From assembly GCF_018200035.1 (NCBI RefSeq), contig NZ_CP073583.1:23587-87586 (forward strand): a stretch of DNA of 64,000 nucleotides. The letters run 5' to 3'. The notes beneath the pieces were generated by a model that searched no databases, was not told the origin of the DNA, and was given only the letters and a program-made list of their open reading frames with translations. A program made the position numbers and the translations under genes. Positions 41,501 to 50,512 of this stretch are shown here, piece by piece (position 1 is the stretch's first letter; the number at the start of each line of letters is the position of its first letter). The stretch comes from Sulfitobacter albidus. Its GTDB lineage: Bacteria; Pseudomonadota; Alphaproteobacteria; Rhodobacterales; Rhodobacteraceae.

Positions 41501-42014
41501 GTCAGAGCCGGGCCTGCCCGGTGTGCGTCTGGTCACCCCTGACGGTATCCTGATCACAACGGACGAATACGGGCGCTATTCGGTGCCCTGTGCGGCGCTG
41601 CCGCGCAACATCGGCTCGAACTTCATGCTCAAGCTCGACACGCGCACGCTGCCCACGGGTTACCGGGTGACAACCGAGAACCCGCGCGTCGTGCGCCTGA
41701 CCGCCGGTAAATTCGCCAAGCTGAACTTTGGCGCCCGGCTGGGCAAGGTTGTCGATGTGGATCTGACGGCGCGCGCCTTTGTGGCGGGCGGCACGGCGCC
41801 GAAACCGGGCCTGTCGGGTGCGGTGGACGGGCTGATCGGGCAGATTGCGCAGACGCCGTCGATCCTGAACTTGACGTATGTTCTGGACCCCGGCGAGGCG
41901 CCCCAGATTGCGCGCGAAAGACTGCGCGAGATGGAGCGGTTTATCCGCAAGCGGTGGCGTGGTCGCGGGACCTACAAGCTTGAGATCGACAAGACAGTGA
42001 CGCGGACGCGGTAG
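23523..42014 (+). CDS. Giant secreted DUF11/DUF7507-repeat surface protein (about 6,163 residues)
   Basis: One uninterrupted gene of 18.5 kb. The start at 23523 gives [19 protein letters not shown] and then FATVTHA, a signal peptide; ATG 23502 adds seven residues. A unique N-terminal domain (to about residue 230) precedes about 44 Ig-like repeats of roughly 105-150 residues. Each has the pattern 'L-x-K-T ... G-x-x-V-x-Y-x-Y-x-V-x-NTGNVTL ... L-x-PG ... VTQADIDAG ... NTATA'. Most short repeats carry one cysteine pair; longer ones lack it and have Asp-rich linkers. After the array come a TSP3-like calcium motif ([22 protein letters not shown], about 40450-40530), one more DUF11 repeat, an SdrD-B-like segment ([16 protein letters not shown]) and a basic tail. 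No LPXTG motif or RTX signal is seen. It is probably an adhesin or surface fibre; the following beta-barrel gene may anchor it. Confidence 0.85.
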   Translation: MFSGVTGAIRALVILTLSLFATVTHATQFTRSVPGTALALPDDYPEAGGVAIVLVGVNGNAYFQFSNPAGAFRGFNFNGDPARFRGNPFTINDPIGLDCGFSTCTTYFGGAIATAYIRFSAFDGDTQVGGFDEDDISLRLNGFDVGNWSDVTTEITDNSGLNGFGQVRGFGNQTFNTGWFTTSNAALLSNILTTGQTTTQVFDRDPNDNYWDFRRGNNLANQDIVTVAPGYTIEKSADATAFATVGETITYSYVVTNIGSVPIRQLSVSDDKIGAVSCNKTVIQDTNPGGTADFATCQATYQITQEDFDAGEVTNIAKAIGVPDFGTLGELTDTLTLTGPAATPVLFVDKTSTLSAFGNAGTSVPYSFLIRNDGDVTLSNFTVSDSLIPSLVCAVPDLAPGDDFTCSGNYTVLQSDVDAFANNATDQLSNTVTVSADTPRDGRITQTDTLDLPGPATNVDLELTKTAVETTYAAEGDLINYQIVLRNAGNVTFPAAPAVTDPQAGTVSCPAGPIAPGNSVTCTASYAVMQADIDSGSFTNTASATVTVAGQSDTASDNALVNATRTPGLSLDKTLDPTSPSQFDTTGVGLTYEYLLTNTGNITIESLSVSDNRVGVTCAVTTLAPGESTTCTSATYSTGQGDVNRGFILNTATATGTEAGGGGATVTSNTDQVSVPAVQLPEIELTKTAPVVAAADYNVGEVVTYTFAVRNTGNVRIDTNIGVTEVTITDDKIGTFTCFTGALTRGQTRSCTETYELTSDDIDAGVVINTAVASAGPTDSDQVTAIIAPDFNPSISLVKSTGTASVDATTDSISYSFEVENTGDVRILSTIQINDPLLSAPAVCTQPVNFDPGDTFTCTGTRTGITQAELDAGQVLNEATASFDFTRNGVTTTVTSDADTATVPVVAAPDAVLSKTGPTTYSAFDEALTYTFRVTNPGNVTLRTATVTDPLIPTLNCTLTDIAPGTFQECTGQYRVTQANMDDETFTNLASLLAQPAQGAQQTDTATANSNLAAGAGTKIAAITKSADRTSFSTVGEQVTFTMAVENTGTQTLSNLMVTDVLDAGFSCTIPTLAPGVIDRTCSFQVTVDQADIDRGTIVNTATVDSPEISAVSAGDSVTGPTRTASFVLDKSAPAAFTGAGQTVNFEFLVRNTGNVTLTNVVVSDDFFDPAFSCTVPSLAPGVSDRSCTASYITEQGDVDRGSITNTARADATAPAGVAAPARQTDTVVVSGPAARPAVTITKAATDGAFTSATDSEAYTFVVRNTGNVTLTGLTVADTDLGFSCALADLAPGDTATRCADASPLGAVKSFDQADVDLGSYTNVATVTGQSLVGAAPVSDSDSVTVNGPAQVPALEIDKNTNFVGQISTVGETLSYTYRVTNRGNVTLTNPITVSDDRIATVNCPALPASGLAPGLFIDCSAQTTVTLQNLDDGFVENTATASVTQTVIPQTPGGPTQVTATSAPDTVRIEADQAPALSILKRVQVGSAASYDSVGDTVRFEYVVTNTGNVTTTAPITVSDDKIPGTLTCGTAPIAPGASVTCAQDYTADLTALNDGSVTNIATASTVFEGQPVVSGPDSVTINAVQRPALSVVKTFTGTDRPGFFDLGDTLSYSIVVTNTGNVSIDGPITLNDSLISFPGGFACDALTGNVLDPTQTYTCTATHRVTQNDLDLGAATNVVTATGSFDGTPVQSPADDAIYPVDALPALSLEKVALPDPSMLGMAGDIVNYSYTVRNTGNVGLVGAILIEDDRIGTRECKPAAGGATPALTTSQPGNVITCQFPYTLTQADVDNGSVTNNATARTTYAASGASPTRVVSPNADATVTLDEMPGLTVVKEMITAVGAGAQAGQDLTYRITATNSGNQTLRGVGITDPLIADLSCTVTPGGAAAPANVTLLPGAALVCTGEYTVGQDDLDRQTLLNTANASATDPQGATVSGTDGATVQLAAPVVDMTVTKRTLRDTGPDSDFVVAGQQITFAVAVENTGNITLSSAVVTDARNVLPSSCTVGPIAPGATDDTCRFTYVVTQADVDAINTAAGETFGGFTNVASVTATPNNPDLVPITETGEVFVRGPLRETDFLLSKSADAPQINVQGQIVTYTYRVVNAGNVTLTEVPQITDDKIGTFACGPLPAGGLPPEQTLSCRATYEVTQPDLDAGGVTNIATVTSSEVAPKPAHTASLTINAGGDPALSLVKTPSATSGLRAGEDVTYTYTVTNIGNFTLSDVTIVDRHQSASGIASLTFDSETLTRDVNTVGTSTDTAGPGVWSTLAPGDEITFTARYRVTVADIDQQVTLANLATVTATPPAGQTAPRAQDNSAVTVAPKAPGLSVVKTADTSNLIAPEAVGQQVPFTIVVTNTGNQTLSAPSLTDTLTDAANGALTLNAGPTFDSGDDNGNGVLDTGESWTYLARYDLTQQAIDAGGFTNAVDVRATDPQGQPVSGSDTIVPVVIDNAPTIGVVKTAVVDDGGDGTAVENDTVTYTYTVSNTGNVTVLDVQLAETGFGGTGTAPTPVRAAGGVEIGGSASLPDLPVGSGPLTYTATYALTQADIDAGNLSNQATATGVSPAGVAARDLSDDNSPATGADDATVTPLGAVPSMRVEKRADTSALSAIPQVGESITFTITVANTGNVTLTQPTLADQLTTADGGALALNDGPRQIAGDANANGRLDVGETFVYTARYDLQQAALDSEGIANTVRATSAAPNGDPVSDISDDDAGATDSSGDGNPANDPTLVPLAVNPGVALVKTATLDDGGDGRADAGDEITYVFTVSNTGSQTLFDVTLQETAFSGTGAPVVPVYQNGGSFVGNEAAVDLPAGGAPAVFTAVYALTQADIDAGGVINQASATVTDPDGVTLSDLSDPANPASDGPTALPTPRAPALQTVKRAAPALSSPVQVGDRIAYTIDVRNIGNVTLGTPTLVDTLTDAAGQPLTLTEAPIFQSGDTNTNDRLDVGETWTYTAAFTLTQPAIDAGGVSNTVTAQAVDPSGASVSDVSDDSADAPADRDPTTTALPRTPAIGLVKAASLDTGADGVAGLGDTVTYTYTVTNLGNVTLRDITVDETTFSGTGTAPVPSLQSGGADLGGGAALDLPVGTTPMVFTATYTLTQEDVDAGGLSNSALATGTDPTGTPVTDASDDETAGAGAADPTVLDLPEAPLLDVTKTADTSGLRDPAQAGDAIAFTITVANSGNVTLDTVALADTFTRRDGTPLSLTPVLTGGDNGVAGDLEVGETWTYRASHTLTQADIDAGGVRNQAVATANTPGGTAVSDTSNNGDDTDGNDSDDPTVINIGGAPVFTMNKRIAADAPAVIDTRGQSVPFEFVITNTGTVTLTAPITVSDALIDAQGLGGVSCPAPPIAPGAQIICTGSYAVQQADLDRGSFVNTATATSTQPVVPENPGDPDTVTIVTDPSAVTTPLTQNPASQLAKGLAPGSAATFAAVGDQITYRFTVTNVGNVTLPGPITVDDDRIGTGLSCVAGPLAVGEEAFCDHVWTAAQPDLDAGEVTNTATAETSFGQVAVSSPPVSYTAPAVQTKSLGFAKALVSATPDLFDVGTRLDYRFTVTNTGNVTVDGPITISDTLAADASCPALPGGTLAPGAELICSGSYVLRSGDIALGATTNVASASGTIDGAPIPSNSDDAIYPVGATPALTLSKAAVPVDVTFTTLGEIITYSYTVTNSSNAGLSEDIILTDNRLDAPFVCYDAAANGVFNVGQTVTCSAQYAVTQADLDAGFVTNEALAGTTFAPGTPDEIAVLSPPARVTVDAVPAPALTVAKQIVDPPAAASAGDTLSYRLTATNTGNQTLSAVSLVDPLIPALACTVDAQPAPANTVLAPGQALVCTGTYTVMLADVNAQELFNTATATGQSPQGVEASGSDSVPAPIAPADPALSIVKTLEPVRPAGVAAYTQAGEVLQFRLTARNAGNVTLNGIMLSDARATVPANCDIGTLDPGQENGSCLVSYTVTQADVDAVGARAGDSFAGFVNVATGTATAATPDAPQVPGRAELFVRGPEPAPAFTLDKTADVAEISRAGDAVAYTYLVTNSGNITLRAQPVVTDDRIANVTCAPIPQAGLLPGQSLTCTAPYTVTQADIDAGGVTNIASVSSPEVPLPATPGAETDSVTLPATAAPALLIAKTADATDALVAGQTITYTYRVTNAGNVTLSEVAVTDQHTSASGTVALTLSGDALDTDAAPAGDSSDATEDNAVWSSLAPGDTARFTATYLVTQGDVDAQDAIANTASVTADLPDGQGGVTATTTVEVTPAAPTPALTVLKTVDLANVSTPPQVGETLPYTITVANTGNQSLRNVTLADTLRRLDNTEVPLAQAPVRVAGDGGVADVLDVGETWTYTAQHVLTQDDVDAGGVANSAIARGLSPQNIPVSDQSDDGVPDNGADNPTITAVPAAPLLDVVKTVSTPATAVGETVVFDIALRNAGNVTLRDVGILSETLVRADGTPLALNGAPIFVGASGGSSVGDLEPGETATYRAFYTLVQGDLDAGGIRNSARAIGTPPIGSPVTDVSDNGDDTDGNATDDPTVQSIPAAPALSLLKAVSDETPATFDGVDQRIDYVFTVTNTGNVTIAGPISVTDALLSDGVSCPALPANGLAPEEALTCTGSYLTTQADVDAGRIDNTATASANGTTSPPATATILAQQTPSLSLSKTAEPVPAAEFFTGKVVRYTYVTTNTGNTTITAPVTVTDNLIPAAGITCDAFPAAGLAPGETTTCRADYTVTATDVDLGSVINIATATDGTTISPLASALIPDAGVPALSIVKSVAAGASFDAAGDTVPFSFDVTNSGTRAFAAPVTVTDTLFGAVACFTPSAADPDLRAGETVTCGGTYTVTQADLDRGSIFNEAFAQTTFGPEAAPVTSQPSSVEVRALIAPALTLAKRAAPLPVTGVGQALTYTLTATNAGNQTLRNVVIRDPMLRGFSCQRDTLAIAQTLECSGTYAVTQADIDAGSLTNNATVGAITPQGGAIGDAASLTVAMPAAAASLELIKTATPTPFGAAGSTLGYLFEVRNTGNVTLRDVVVTDAMIPDYSCTIAALAPGASDQSCAASIEVTQALLDAGEIVNTAQVRGSGPGNVTATARDTLRTPGPTRRGALEATKVVGAAASVPGAQVPFTLRLVNTGNVTLRDVTVVDVMTDATGTPITLDAPFALQPGSDANGNAALDVDEIWIYRAVRTLTQSDLNAGGLRNQVSVRAIDPTGAPVTDLSDNGIDSDGDTTGDVSVFNVATEPALDVTKTVVSTATSVGESVTFEIRALNIGNQDVRGLSVEDRMTRLDGSLVPVTVDALAVPASLAPGETAIWRIVHVLTQDDVNAGGLRNTALVSGTSAGGDTVREVSDDGIDEDGNLTDDPTEVTIPVTPALEVIKVTDEIGTLPGDLASFTITVRNAGNISLRDITLDDTMTNLAGEDSRSLPVTFTGSDGTPPSPQGILQPGETATYTVTAALTQADIDSGGVRNVAVANGVSPQGALIADISDDDGGGFDDPTVAAITALPSFEITKVSGAAEFVFPTVERRTFTITVTNTGNITQSGIQVRDDLVAFLAPATLLSDAFPVTTTASGFADGGANVAYDGVTDTDLLSGDATLAPGAVGTVEITATYAGQPGAPNTATVTSAQLSTPTEGFVPVVTLDTDGDGIPDRLESPTGDRDGDGVPDRVDYDPTGVFYCEDDGRVLTGGTISVSGNGATQTGVGTSGPITVVRDGRLGPYQFFVTQAGSYTLTLTYPDGTVASSTRLTRGTLDATGFLPSNPGVIGAGPVGETGLLGDFTAQANPFYTAFAFAPGDPVLINNNIPVTQCAGLTEVVATKTADRKTAVFGETVNFTLTFANQTELSYPGARFVDLLPAGMVYTPGSARLDGVAVEPEVQGRRLEWRGDLGANQTRVLRLAVRITRTGEFGERTNRAQVEDRFGRRLSNVAEASVRVDPEHVFDCSDVIGRVFDDRNGNGYQDGPGTLPAPIIEDSYIGNGKFGKLDRAPKREDQSEPGLPGVRLVTPDGILITTDEYGRYSVPCAALPRNIGSNFMLKLDTRTLPTGYRVTTENPRVVRLTAGKFAKLNFGARLGKVVDVDLTARAFVAGGTAPKPGLSGAVDGLIGQIAQTPSILNLTYVLDPGEAPQIARERLREMERFIRKRWRGRGTYKLEIDKTVTRTR
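27585..30896 (+). repeat. Supra-repeat block A inside the giant gene (repeats 11-19)
   Basis: Nine consecutive protein repeats that correspond one to one, in order, with block B 5.83 kb downstream. Diagnostic shared variants include the DDAIYPV linker (repeat 13 and 28), the VTDARNV / LSDARAT type with a long insert (16 and 31), FVRGP linkers (16 and 31), SSEVAP / SSPEVPL (17 and 32) and VDRHQSASG / [10 protein letters not shown] (18 and 33). Confidence 0.8.
30897..33410 (+). repeat. Alternating two-repeat unit inside the giant gene (repeats 20-25)
   Basis: Repeats 20, 22 and 24 share a D-x-GADG/DGGDG insert and an ET-x-F-x-GTG motif. Repeats 21, 23 and 25 share a TADT-like start and an acidic exit linker. 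The dimer unit repeats with periods of about 858 and 825 bases. Confidence 0.75.
33411..36747 (+). repeat. Supra-repeat block B inside the giant gene (repeats 26-34)
   Basis: Nine repeats that mirror block A in order. A shorter third version (repeats 35-41, about 36748-39250) matches repeats 25-34 with some units missing. Confidence 0.78.
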
Positions 42015-42026
42015 GGGATGATCGGT

Positions 42027-45000
42027 ATGTTTGGTAAAATCCACAAGACACGGGCATTTGCCCTCGTGACCGTCTCGACCCTTGCCATCGCCACGGCGAC
42101 GGCAGCGCAGGAGGACAGCGGGTTCAGCATCGCCATCGACGGTCAGACGGTGGCGGGCGATCCGCGCCTCTCCACGACCAAGGCCCGCGAGGACCGCAAG
42201 CTGGAGCGCGCCAAGCTGCGCGTGCAATTCGACGGGCTGGAGGTCCGGCCGCGCCTCGCGGCACTCATCACCAACGCGCGCAGCCCGCGCGCGGGCGAGA
42301 CGATGACCGTGCGCAGCGAGATGAACTATCCCGCTTACGTGACCCGGGGCGAGATCCGCATTACCGATGTGGCCGCCCGCGGCGGCGCGCGGGTCGTGGC
42401 CACAGCTCCCATCGCTGCCAATGGCGAGGCCTCCCTGCGCGTGCCCGAAGGCGAGACGCTGGTGATGACCTACCGCGTCTATGACAAGAACGGGCGTTTC
42501 GACGAAACCCGCCCTCTGCCGCTGACCCCGAGCGTGGATGCGCAGGGTGATTTTGCGGGCGAAGGGGCCGAGCTGGGCACCGATCTGGGAGGCATCCGCC
42601 GCATCCCCGTCTACGGCGGCGCGGTCACCGTGTCTGGCAGCGACGTGCGCCCCGGCGCCGTCATCGACACGCTGGGAGAACGGGTGCGCCCCGATCCGTC
42701 GGGGAATTTTGTGCTGCAACGTATCCTGCCCGCCGGCGACCGCGCCGTTGCGGTCAAGGTCACCGGCGCGGGCGAGAACACCTATATCGAGCGCGACATC
42801 TCGATCCCGCGCGCGGAATGGTTTTCGACGGCAATCGTCGATCTGACCTTCGGTCGGCGGTTCGATGACGCGGATGGCACTCTTGATCGGACCTACAGCT
42901 ACGGCCGCATTGCGGGCTATGCCAAGGGCAAGACGCAGTCGGGCTGGGTGCTGACAGGCTCCATCGACACGGGCGAGGATGATCTGTCGGATCTGCTGCG
43001 CGATCTTGATGAAAAGGATCCGCAGGATGTGCTGATCCGCCTGCAACGCGAGAATGCCTACCCCACCTACGGTGACGACAGCACCTTTGAAGAGGGCGCG
43101 CCGACGGACGGCAAATTCTTCCTGCGGGCGGAAAAAAACGGCAGCCACCTGATGTGGGGTAATTACACCGCCAGCGTCGGAGGCGGGTATTATCTGCGCA
43201 ATGAACGCACGCTTTACGGCGCGCAAGGCGTCTACCGCAGCCCGCAGACGACCTCGCGCGGGCAATCACGCGTCACGGTTGAAGCCTATGCGGCGAGCCC
43301 CGATCAGTTGCCCGGGCGCGACACGTTTCTTGGCACAGGCGGGTCGGTGTATTTCCTGCAACGTCAGGATGTCTCCGTCGATACCGAAACCGTCAGCGTC
43401 GAAATCCGCGACCGCGATACCGGCCGGGTGATCGAGACGCGCGGGTTGGTCGCCGGGCGCGATTACCGGATCAACTATCTGCAGGGTACCGTTGTCCTGA
43501 CCTCCCCTCTGAGCGGGACGGCAGCGGCGGGCACCGTCGTGACCGAACCGGGCGGTGCCTATGACGTTGTGCTGGTGGTCAACTATGAATTCACGCCGGT
43601 CGCGGGGGATGTCGACGGCTATAGCTACGGCGGGCGGGCCGAGGGTTGGGTGACCGATAACGTCCGTCTGGGGTATACCGGCGTGGTCGAGCAGACCGAT
43701 ATCGCGGACCAGACAGCGCAATCGGTGGACCTGTTGTGGGAGCTGAGCGAGCGCAGCTTTATCGCGCTGGAATACGCGCAGACCGAGGGGCCGGGATTTG
43801 GCTCCAGCTTCAGCGCCGATGGTGGTCTGATCATCGAAAACACCGCCAGTGCGGGTGTGCAGGACGGCACGGGCGAGGGCTATGCCGCGCGCCTACAACT
43901 GGATTTCGAGGATATCGGCCTGCAAACGCCCGGCACTTTCGCCGCCTACTACGAGACGCGCGATGCGGGCTTTTCAACGCTCGACTACCAGACCACCGCC
44001 GATGAGGAGCTGTGGGGCGTGTCGGTTGGCGTGGCCCCGACAGAGCAGCTTGCCTACCGCTTTTACTACGACAGTTTCGAGAACGCCGATGGCCGCGAAA
44101 AACGCGAGGGCGGGGCCGAGCTGAGCTATCTTCTGTCGCAGCGCGTGCGCCTTGATTTCGGGGTCGAGCATCTGACCCGCGAAGACCCCGCCGCCGCTGC
44201 CGAGGATACCGGCAGCCGCACCGACGCTGCGATCCGCGCGACCTTCACCGAGAGCGAGGATTTTGCCTGGTACGTCTTTGCGCAGACGACGCTCGACCGG
44301 TCGGGTGAGTTGGAAAAGAACGACCGTCTGGGTGCGGGGCTTGCCTACCGATTTGCCGAAGGGTGGACATTTGAGGGCGAAGTCTCTGACGGATCGCTGG
44401 GCGTCGCGGGCAAGGCGTTGGTGACCTATAATTCCGACGACTATAATTCCGTCTATCTGGGCTATCAGCTTGATCCCGGGCGCGAATTCTCGGGCGCGAC
44501 GCTGGTCGGGCGCGACCGGGGCAATACGTCGCCGGGGGTAAGCGTCGCCTGCGCGAGGATGTCGATGTCTACGCAGAGAATACCTATGATCTGTTTGGCA
44601 ACCACCGCGCGCTGACCAGCACCTACGGCGTGGAATACCGCACCACCGAGGCGCTGACCCTGCTGGGCGGGTTCGATTTCGGCAGCGTTGATGCGCCCGA
44701 TGGCGATCTGGATCGCAAGGCCCTGTCGTTCGGTGCCCGCTACCAGAACGAAGGCGGTCTGTCGTGGCGCGCGCGGGCCGAGTTCCGCCGGGATCGTGGC
44801 GAAAGCCTTGGCGCGGATCGCGATCAGGATGCGTTCCTGTTTGTCGGCAGTGGCCGCTATGACATTTCCGACGCGTCGCGGCTGGTCTTTTCCATTGACT
44901 ATGCGGACATCGACGCGGATGACACCTCCTTCGTGTCGGGTGAATATATCGACGCACAGATCGGCTATGCCTACCGGCCGATCCTCGATGACAAGCTGAA

Positions 45001-45454
45001 CCTGCTGTTCAAATACCGCTACCTCAAGGACACGGTCGGCCAAGAGATTGATGGCGGTGACGGGCGCGGACCGCGTCAGGTGAGCCATATCCTGTCGCTG
45101 GATGCCGACTATGACCTCAACCGTGCATGGACACTGGGCGCCAAAATCGGTGGCCGCTGGGGCCAGTCGGCGCCGGATGACACGATTGCACTGGCCGACA
45201 ATGACGCCTACCTCGGCGTGATCAACGCGCGCTATCACCTCACACACAAGTGGGATCTTCTGCTTGAGGGCCGCTACCTTGAGGCGAGCGATGCCGGCCT
45301 GTCAGAGGCGGGATTCGTCGGCGCGGCCTACCGGCATATCGGCAACAACGTAAAGCTGGGCGTAGGGTATAATACCGGTCGGTTCTCGGACGATCTGAGC
45401 GATCTGACCTACGATGATGAGGGCGTGTTCATCAACTTCATCGCCAAGTTCTGA
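42027..45454 (+). CDS. Outer-membrane beta-barrel protein, partner of the giant protein, one frameshift
   Basis: About 1,142 residues after repair. Start 42027 (MFGKIHKTRAFALVTVSTLAIATATAAQ, a signal peptide) has GGGG 9 bases upstream; ATG 42018 is possible. The first ~280 residues form Ig-like or carboxypeptidase-regulatory-like periplasmic domains. A segment with AYPTYGDDSTF and LMWGNYTASVGGGYYL (about 345-395) opens a long run of amphipathic strands with Gly/Asp turns, ending VFINFIAKF, a typical outer-membrane C-terminus. The frame breaks at a G5 run (44534-44538); one extra G joins it to KRRLREDVDVYAENTYDLF and the remaining barrel. The gene begins 12 bases after the giant gene and is probably co-transcribed. 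A role in exporting or anchoring the giant protein is inferred from this linkage. Confidence 0.8.
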
Positions 45455-45461
45455 GGAGCGG

Positions 45462-45893
45462 ATGCTGCCCGCCGTTCCCACTGAATTTACGCCAATCGCG
45501 TCCCTTGCCGGCGGGGTGCTGATCGGGCTGTCGGCCGTGATGGTCATGGCGCTTTTCGGGCGGATTGCGGGAATTGTCGGGATCACGACCGGAGCGGTCA
45601 CAGCGCCGGATCGCGGTTGGCGGATCGCGTTTGTGGCGGGATTGCTGACGGCGCCGGTCCTTTGGATACTCGCCACGGGCACCGCGCCGCAGCAAAGCGT
45701 TGGGACAAACCTCTTGGCGATGGGCGCGGCGGGTTTGCTGGTGGGAGTTGGCACTGCGTTAGGGTCGGGATGCACCTCTGGCCATGGGGTGTGCGGATTG
45801 GCACGGCTGTCGCCCCGATCGCTCGTGGCGGTCGTTACGTTCATGGGGTTCGCCGCGCTGACGGTTTTTGTGCTGCGGTACGGGGGGCTCTGA
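45462..45893 (+). CDS. YeeE/YedE family sulfur transporter, first half
   Basis: 143 residues with four hydrophobic helices. The C-terminal helix pair contains GTALGSGCTSGHGVCGLARLSPRS, the hallmark YeeE/YedE motif with the cysteines that shuttle thiosulfate-type sulfur in the characterised transporter. This is the first of two half-size genes that correspond to the two halves of full-length YeeE. The gene starts 7 bases after the outer-membrane protein gene with an overlapping AGGAG, so it may be transcribed with it. Its stop overlaps the second half-gene (TGATG). Confidence 0.9.
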   Translation: MLPAVPTEFTPIASLAGGVLIGLSAVMVMALFGRIAGIVGITTGAVTAPDRGWRIAFVAGLLTAPVLWILATGTAPQQSVGTNLLAMGAAGLLVGVGTALGSGCTSGHGVCGLARLSPRSLVAVVTFMGFAALTVFVLRYGGL

Positions 45894-46321
45894 TGCGATT
45901 ACTCATGGGATACCTCGCTGGGGTTCTCTTTGGGCTTGGCCTGATCCTGTCCGGGATGGCCGATCCGGCGAAAGTCCTCAATTTCCTCGATGTTTTTGGC
46001 GCCTGGGATCCAAGCCTTGCCTTTGTGATGGGCGGCGCCTCCGTCACCGCGTTCATCGGGTTTCGGCTTGCGCGACGTCGCGAACGGCCCGTGCTGATGC
46101 CCGCGTTTGATCTGCCTACGCGCGGCGATATTGATCCGCAGCTGCTGACGGGTGCCGCGATTTTTGGCGTGGGATGGGGCATCGGAGGCTTCTGTCCCGG
46201 CCCCGCGTGGACAGCCCTGCCGCTGGCCGCCCCCGGCACCGTGGTATTCGTGCCCGCAATGCTGATCGGGATCGTGCTGGGGCACCGTCTGAAAACGGTG
46301 CAAGGCGCTTTCCAGCGGTAG
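45893..46321 (+). CDS. YeeE/YedE family sulfur transporter, second half (DUF6691-type)
   Basis: 142 residues with four hydrophobic segments. MRLLMGYLAGVLFGLGLILSGMADPAKVLNFLD and GVGWGIGGFCPGPAW (Cys in the G-G-F-C-P-G-P loop) are typical of the second YeeE/YedE half. The start overlaps the first half by TGATG. The two proteins together would form one membrane unit that imports reduced sulfur. The rhodanese and persulfide dioxygenase at the left end of the window are possible functional partners on the same replicon, although far away. Confidence 0.9.
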   Translation: MRLLMGYLAGVLFGLGLILSGMADPAKVLNFLDVFGAWDPSLAFVMGGASVTAFIGFRLARRRERPVLMPAFDLPTRGDIDPQLLTGAAIFGVGWGIGGFCPGPAWTALPLAAPGTVVFVPAMLIGIVLGHRLKTVQGAFQR

Positions 46322-46395
46322 CCTGCCGCTTTTTGCACCTGTATTTTCGGGCCCGTGGGGGTAAGCAAACCGGACCCCATGCGAAAGAAACGGCG

Positions 46396-47100
46396 ATGAC
46401 GGACCTTTGGGCGGGCTTGATGAGCGCGCTGACCTTGCTGATCACCTTTGACGCGGAGCTGATCGAGATCACGCTGCGCTCTTTGCAGGTGACGCTGTCG
46501 GCGCTGGTCATTGCCTCGGCGCTCGCGCTCCCGCTGGCGGCGTGGCTGGCAGTGCGCCGGTTCCGGTGGCGCCGTGCGGTGATTGCGCTGCTCAACGCGC
46601 TGATGGGGCTGCCGCCGGTTGTCGTGGGGCTGGTGGTCTACGTGTTGCTGTCGCGCTCGGGGCCGTTCGGCGTGTTGGGGCTGCTTTTTACGCCCACGGC
46701 GATGGTGATCGCGCAGGTCATTATCATCGTGCCGCTCATCGCGTCGATTGCGCATCAAAGCCTGCGCGATCTGTGGACGGAATATCACGATCTGCTGATC
46801 TCTCTGAACGTGTCGCAGAGCCAGAAGATCCGCACGCTCCTGTGGGACGCGCGGCGCGCTTTGCTGACGGCTGCGCTCGCGGGATTTGGCCGTGCGATTG
46901 GTGAGGTTGGCGCGATCATGATCGTGGGCGGCAACATCGACAACGCTACGCGGGTGCTGACGACGGCCATCGCGCTGGAGACCGGCAAGGGCGATTTTGC
47001 GCTGGCGCTTGGCCTTGGGATCATCCTGATCGGGTTGGCGATTTCGGTGAACCTCGCGACTCACTGGCTGAGCCGGACAGAGAGGGGCGCGCGGTGGTAG
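46396..47100 (+). CDS. tupB: Tungstate-type ABC transporter permease (TupB)
   Basis: 234 residues, five to six membrane helices, with the inner-membrane ABC permease signature around GFGRAIGEVGAIMIVGGNI (EAA-like loop for the ATPase). MGLPPVVVGLVVYVLLSRSGPFGVLGLLFTPTAMVIAQ is the segment that characterises TupB/ModB-like oxyanion permeases. Start ATG 46396 has only a weak AAAGAAA site. The gene order permease-ATPase-binding protein and the TTTS-type binding protein downstream favour tungstate over molybdate. Tungstate would feed tungsto-enzymes such as formate dehydrogenase. Confidence 0.88.
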   Translation: MTDLWAGLMSALTLLITFDAELIEITLRSLQVTLSALVIASALALPLAAWLAVRRFRWRRAVIALLNALMGLPPVVVGLVVYVLLSRSGPFGVLGLLFTPTAMVIAQVIIIVPLIASIAHQSLRDLWTEYHDLLISLNVSQSQKIRTLLWDARRALLTAALAGFGRAIGEVGAIMIVGGNIDNATRVLTTAIALETGKGDFALALGLGIILIGLAISVNLATHWLSRTERGARW

Positions 47101-47801
47101 GTCTGTTTCCGATGACAGCAACCGGTGTCACGGTTCGCAAGCGCGGCAAGGCCCTGCTGGGACCACTCGATCTGACGATCGCCAAACCGCAGACGACAGT
47201 GGTGATGGGTCCCAACGGCTCGGGAAAGACGACGCTGCTGCGGGTGCTGCACGGCTTGGCACGGTTGGGCGAGGGCAGGATCGACTGGACCTGTGACGCC
47301 CGCACCGCGCGCGCGGCACAGGCTTTTGTGTTTCAACGGCCAATCCTGCTGCGGCGCTCCGTTCTGGAAAATCTCAGCTATCCCTTGCACATCATCGGCG
47401 ATCCTGAGGCCACGAGAAAAGCACGCGATTGGGCCGAACGGGTCGGGCTCGCACCGATGCTGGGGCGCAGTGCGCTGAGCCTGTCAGGGGGGGAGCAGCA
47501 GAAACTCGCCCTTGCGCGCGCTTTGATTACGGATCCCGCGCTGATATTTCTGGATGAGCCAACGGCCGCGCTGGACGGTCATGCCACCCGCGAGATCGAA
47601 GCGTTGCTGAGCGATGCGCGCGCGCGGGGCACCGCGTTGATGCTCGCGACCCATGATCTGGGGCAGGCGCGGCGGCTGGCCGATGAGGTTGTTTTTGTCC
47701 TGCACGGTCGTGCGCATGAGCACGCACCCGCGCCCGCGTTTTTCGCGCAGCCGGCGTCGCCAGAGGCGCGGGCATTTCTGAAAGGGGATATCGTCGCATG
47801 A
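47094..47801 (+). CDS. tupC: Tungstate-type ABC transporter ATP-binding protein (TupC)
   Basis: 235 residues. The start is GTG 47094, overlapping the permease stop and preceded by GAGGGG; ATG 47112 is an alternative. Walker A is GPNGSGKTT, the Q-loop is VFQRPILLRRSV, the ABC signature is LSLSGGEQQKLALARAL, Walker B is LIFLDEPTAALDG and the switch His is in LATHDLGQ. It has the compact length of oxyanion importer ATPases without the C-terminal TOBE domain found in ModC. It hydrolyses ATP to drive the TupB channel. Its stop overlaps the start of tupA. Confidence 0.92.
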   Translation: MVGLFPMTATGVTVRKRGKALLGPLDLTIAKPQTTVVMGPNGSGKTTLLRVLHGLARLGEGRIDWTCDARTARAAQAFVFQRPILLRRSVLENLSYPLHIIGDPEATRKARDWAERVGLAPMLGRSALSLSGGEQQKLALARALITDPALIFLDEPTAALDGHATREIEALLSDARARGTALMLATHDLGQARRLADEVVFVLHGRAHEHAPAPAFFAQPASPEARAFLKGDIVA

Positions 47802-48589
47802 AGGCTCTTACACTGGCGTTGACCCTTTTTCTGTCGAGCGCCGCGCACGCGCAGGAGGTGTTGCGCATGGCGGTGACGACATCGTTCAACAATTCCGGTC
47901 TGGCCGATGTATTGCTGCCGGAAATTGACAGCTCCCTCGGGATTGAGGTGCAGCTGCTGGTGGTCGGAACGGGGCAGGCACTCAGGCTTGGGCGGTCGGG
48001 GGACGTGGACGCGATCCTCGTGCATAGCCCCGCCGCCGAGGAGGCGTTTGTCGCCGAAGGGTTTGCCCCTTACCGGCGGCCGATCATGTACAATGATTTC
48101 GTTTTTGTCGGTCCGCTCGCCGATCCGGCGGGCGTGCGCGAGGCAGGGTCCGCCAGCGACGCGCTGCGCAGGATTGCAGGCAGCCCCTTTGTCAGCCGCG
48201 GCGATGACAGTGGCACCCATAAAAAGGAGCTGGCGCTGTGGCAAACTGCCGGCATCGCGCCCGAAGGCGCGTGGTACAAGGCGGTCGGCGCCGGAATGGG
48301 CGCCGCATTGAACACCGCATCGGGGCTGGGGGCCTACACGCTTTCGGATCGGGCGAGCTGGCTTAATTTCCAGCGAAAAGACGGCATGGCGCTGCTTTTT
48401 GCCGGGGATCCGGCGTTGTTCAATCAATACAGCTTCCTGCCCGGCAGTGCAGCGCGTCATCCGCATGTGAAACGCGCGCTTGCGCAGCGGCTTGAGGATT
48501 GGCTGACGGGACCGGATGCCGCCGCGCTGATCGATGGCTACCGGATCGCAGGGCAGCAGCTGTTTACCTTCAACGCCCGTCAGCTTTGA
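47798..48589 (+). CDS. tupA: Tungstate-binding periplasmic protein (TupA)
   Basis: 263 residues. MKALTLALTLFLSSAAHAQ is a signal peptide. The mature protein begins VLRMAVTTSFNNSGLAD, containing the TTS motif used by TupA-type proteins to bind the oxyanion. VVGTGQALRLGRSGDVDAILVHSPAAEEAFVAEG and SRGDDSGTHKKELALW are typical of the family; the latter supplies further Ser/Thr ligands. It overlaps the tupC end by ATGA and converges with the dppF stop by 20 bases. Tungstate is favoured; molybdate is the alternative. Confidence 0.92.
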   Translation: MKALTLALTLFLSSAAHAQEVLRMAVTTSFNNSGLADVLLPEIDSSLGIEVQLLVVGTGQALRLGRSGDVDAILVHSPAAEEAFVAEGFAPYRRPIMYNDFVFVGPLADPAGVREAGSASDALRRIAGSPFVSRGDDSGTHKKELALWQTAGIAPEGAWYKAVGAGMGAALNTASGLGAYTLSDRASWLNFQRKDGMALLFAGDPALFNQYSFLPGSAARHPHVKRALAQRLEDWLTGPDAAALIDGYRIAGQQLFTFNARQL

Positions 48590-49532
48590 TGCAGGCCACC
48601 CGGTGACCCGGTGACACTGAATCCAGCGGCGGCTGTGCGGCGCGGCAGGCGTCCGACACCAACGGGCAGCGGGAGGCAAAGCGACAACCGGGCGGCGGGT
48701 TCAGCGGATCGGGCGGATCGCCGGGGATCAGCATCCGCTCGACCTTGCGGGCGCGGTCAACGGACGGTACGGCGGACAGAAGCGCCTTTGTATAAGGATG
48801 TTGCGGGTTGTTGAACAGCGACAGGCGGTCGGCATATTCCACGATCTTACCCATGTACATGACCGCGATGTGATCGCTCATGTGCTGCACCACGCCGAGG
48901 TCGTGCGAGATGAACAGATAGGTCAGCCCAAGGTCGCGTTGCAGGCGGCGCAACAGGTTGAGGATCTGCGCCTGCACGGCCACGTCGAGGGCGCTGACGG
49001 CCTCATCACAGATGATCAGTTCGGGGTTGGTCGAGAGCGCGCGGGCGATGCCGATGCGCTGGCGCTGACCGCCCGAGAACTGGTGCGGAAACAGCTTCAT
49101 CTGCTCGGGGCGCAGGCCGACCTGTTCAAACAATTCCGCAACGCGGGCGGGGCGTTCCGAGGCGGGCAGGGTGCCGATGCTGTCCATCGGTTCGCGCACG
49201 ATGGCTTCGGCGCGCAGGCGCGGGTTGAGCGAGGAATAGGGATCCTGGAAAATTACCTGCACCTTGGCGCGCGCGCGGCGCAGCGCCTCGCCCTCAAGGC
49301 CCAGAAAATCCTCACCGGCCAGATCGACGCTCCCGCCAGAATTTGGCACCAGTCGTGCGACGCCAAGGGCCGCCGTGGTCTTGCCCGATCCACTTTCCCC
49401 GACGATGGCCAGCGTCTCCCCACGCTTTACCTCGAAGGAGACATCGTCCACGGCGTAAAGCCAGCTCGACCGCCCCCAGCGACGCTTGATCGGGAAGCGG
49501 ACGGATAGGTTTTTGACGTCCAGAAGGCTCAT
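48570..49532 (-). CDS. dppF: Dipeptide/oligopeptide ABC transporter ATP-binding protein (DppF/OppF type)
   Basis: 320 residues from ATG 49532 ([13 protein letters not shown]), which overlaps the preceding ATPase stop by ATGA. Walker A GESGSGKTT, Q-loop IFQDPYSSLNPR, signature FSGGQRQRIGIARAL, Walker B LIICDEAVSALD and the switch His in FISHDLG are all intact. The C-terminal oligo_HPY segment (HPYTKALLSAVP, GCRFASRCPL with its cysteines) is typical of the Opp/Dpp branch. It is the last gene of the operon SBP-B-C-D-F. Substrate is unknown, and this family also carries nickel, opines and glycosides. Confidence 0.92.
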   Translation of the reverse strand: MSLLDVKNLSVRFPIKRRWGRSSWLYAVDDVSFEVKRGETLAIVGESGSGKTTAALGVARLVPNSGGSVDLAGEDFLGLEGEALRRARAKVQVIFQDPYSSLNPRLRAEAIVREPMDSIGTLPASERPARVAELFEQVGLRPEQMKLFPHQFSGGQRQRIGIARALSTNPELIICDEAVSALDVAVQAQILNLLRRLQRDLGLTYLFISHDLGVVQHMSDHIAVMYMGKIVEYADRLSLFNNPQHPYTKALLSAVPSVDRARKVERMLIPGDPPDPLNPPPGCRFASRCPLVSDACRAAQPPLDSVSPGHRVACIKADGR

Positions 49533-50512
49533 ACCGCATCCGCCTTCCAGCATGCGCTGATCTGATCGCCGTAAGCGACTTCTGGCGGGCGCGCGCTGCG
49601 GCATTTGTCGTCGGCCAACGGACAGCGCGAGGCAAAGAGGCAGGCATCGACGACAAAACTGCCGAGCGACGGCACGATGCCGGGCACTTCGGTCAGGTCC
49701 GGGCGCTCTTCGGTGAGGTTGGCCAGCAGGTGCGGCACGCAGGAAATCAGACCTTTGGTATAGGGGTGGCGCGGGTGGTCGATCACGGGGGCGACCGGCC
49801 CCTCCTCGGCCTTGCGGCCGGCGTACATCACCACCATGCGGTCGGCCATTTCGGCCACGGCGCCCATGTCGTGGGTGATGAGGATGATGGCCGTTCCCGT
49901 CTCGCGCCCCAGATCGCGCAGCAGATCAAAGATCTGCGCCTGCACGGTGACGTCGAGCGCGGTCGTAGGCTCATCCGCGATCAGGATCTTGGGGGAGCAG
50001 GCCAGCGCAATCGCGATCATCACGCGCTGGCGCTGGCCGCCCGACATCTGGTGCGGGTAGTCGCCCACGCGCGCCTTGGCGTTGGGGATGCGCACGGCGT
50101 CCATCAGCTCGGTCGCGCGGGTCCAAGCATCACGCGGGCCCAACCCCTTGTGGCGGCGCAGCACTTCGGCGATCTGTTCGCCCACGGTATAGACGGGGTT
50201 GAGCGAGGTCATCGGCTCCTGAAAGATCATGGAGATTTCGTTGCCGCGGATGGCGCGCAACTCGGCATCCTTCATCTGCGCCATGTCGCGCCCGTCAAAG
50301 AGGATGCGCCCCGAGGCGATGCGGCCCACCCGCTCGGGCAACAGGCCCATGATTGCGAGCGCCGTCATGGATTTCCCGCAACCGGATTCGCCCACGAAGG
50401 AAAGGGTTTCGCCAGCGTTCAATTCAAGCGACAGATCGTCGATGACGGGGGCGGGGCCAGAGCGCAGGGCAAGCTCGATCCGCAGGTTTTCGATTTTCAA
50501 CAAGGGGCTCAT
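49529..50512 (-). CDS. dppD: Dipeptide/oligopeptide ABC transporter ATP-binding protein (DppD/OppD type)
   Basis: 327 residues. Walker A is [13 protein letters not shown]-loop [19 protein letters not shown], signature [15 protein letters not shown], Walker [15 protein letters not shown] and the switch His in LITHDMGAV. The C-terminal region has [15 protein letters not shown] and the Cys-containing [15 protein letters not shown], which contribute the iron-sulfur-type cluster motif seen in DppD proteins. It pairs with DppF as a heterodimeric ATPase. Its start overlaps the dppC stop by ATGA. Confidence 0.93.
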   Translation of the reverse strand: MSPLLKIENLRIELALRSGPAPVIDDLSLELNAGETLSFVGESGCGKSMTALAIMGLLPERVGRIASGRILFDGRDMAQMKDAELRAIRGNEISMIFQEPMTSLNPVYTVGEQIAEVLRRHKGLGPRDAWTRATELMDAVRIPNAKARVGDYPHQMSGGQRQRVMIAIALACSPKILIADEPTTALDVTVQAQIFDLLRDLGRETGTAIILITHDMGAVAEMADRMVVMYAGRKAEEGPVAPVIDHPRHPYTKGLISCVPHLLANLTEERPDLTEVPGIVPSLGSFVVDACLFASRCPLADDKCRSARPPEVAYGDQISACWKADAV

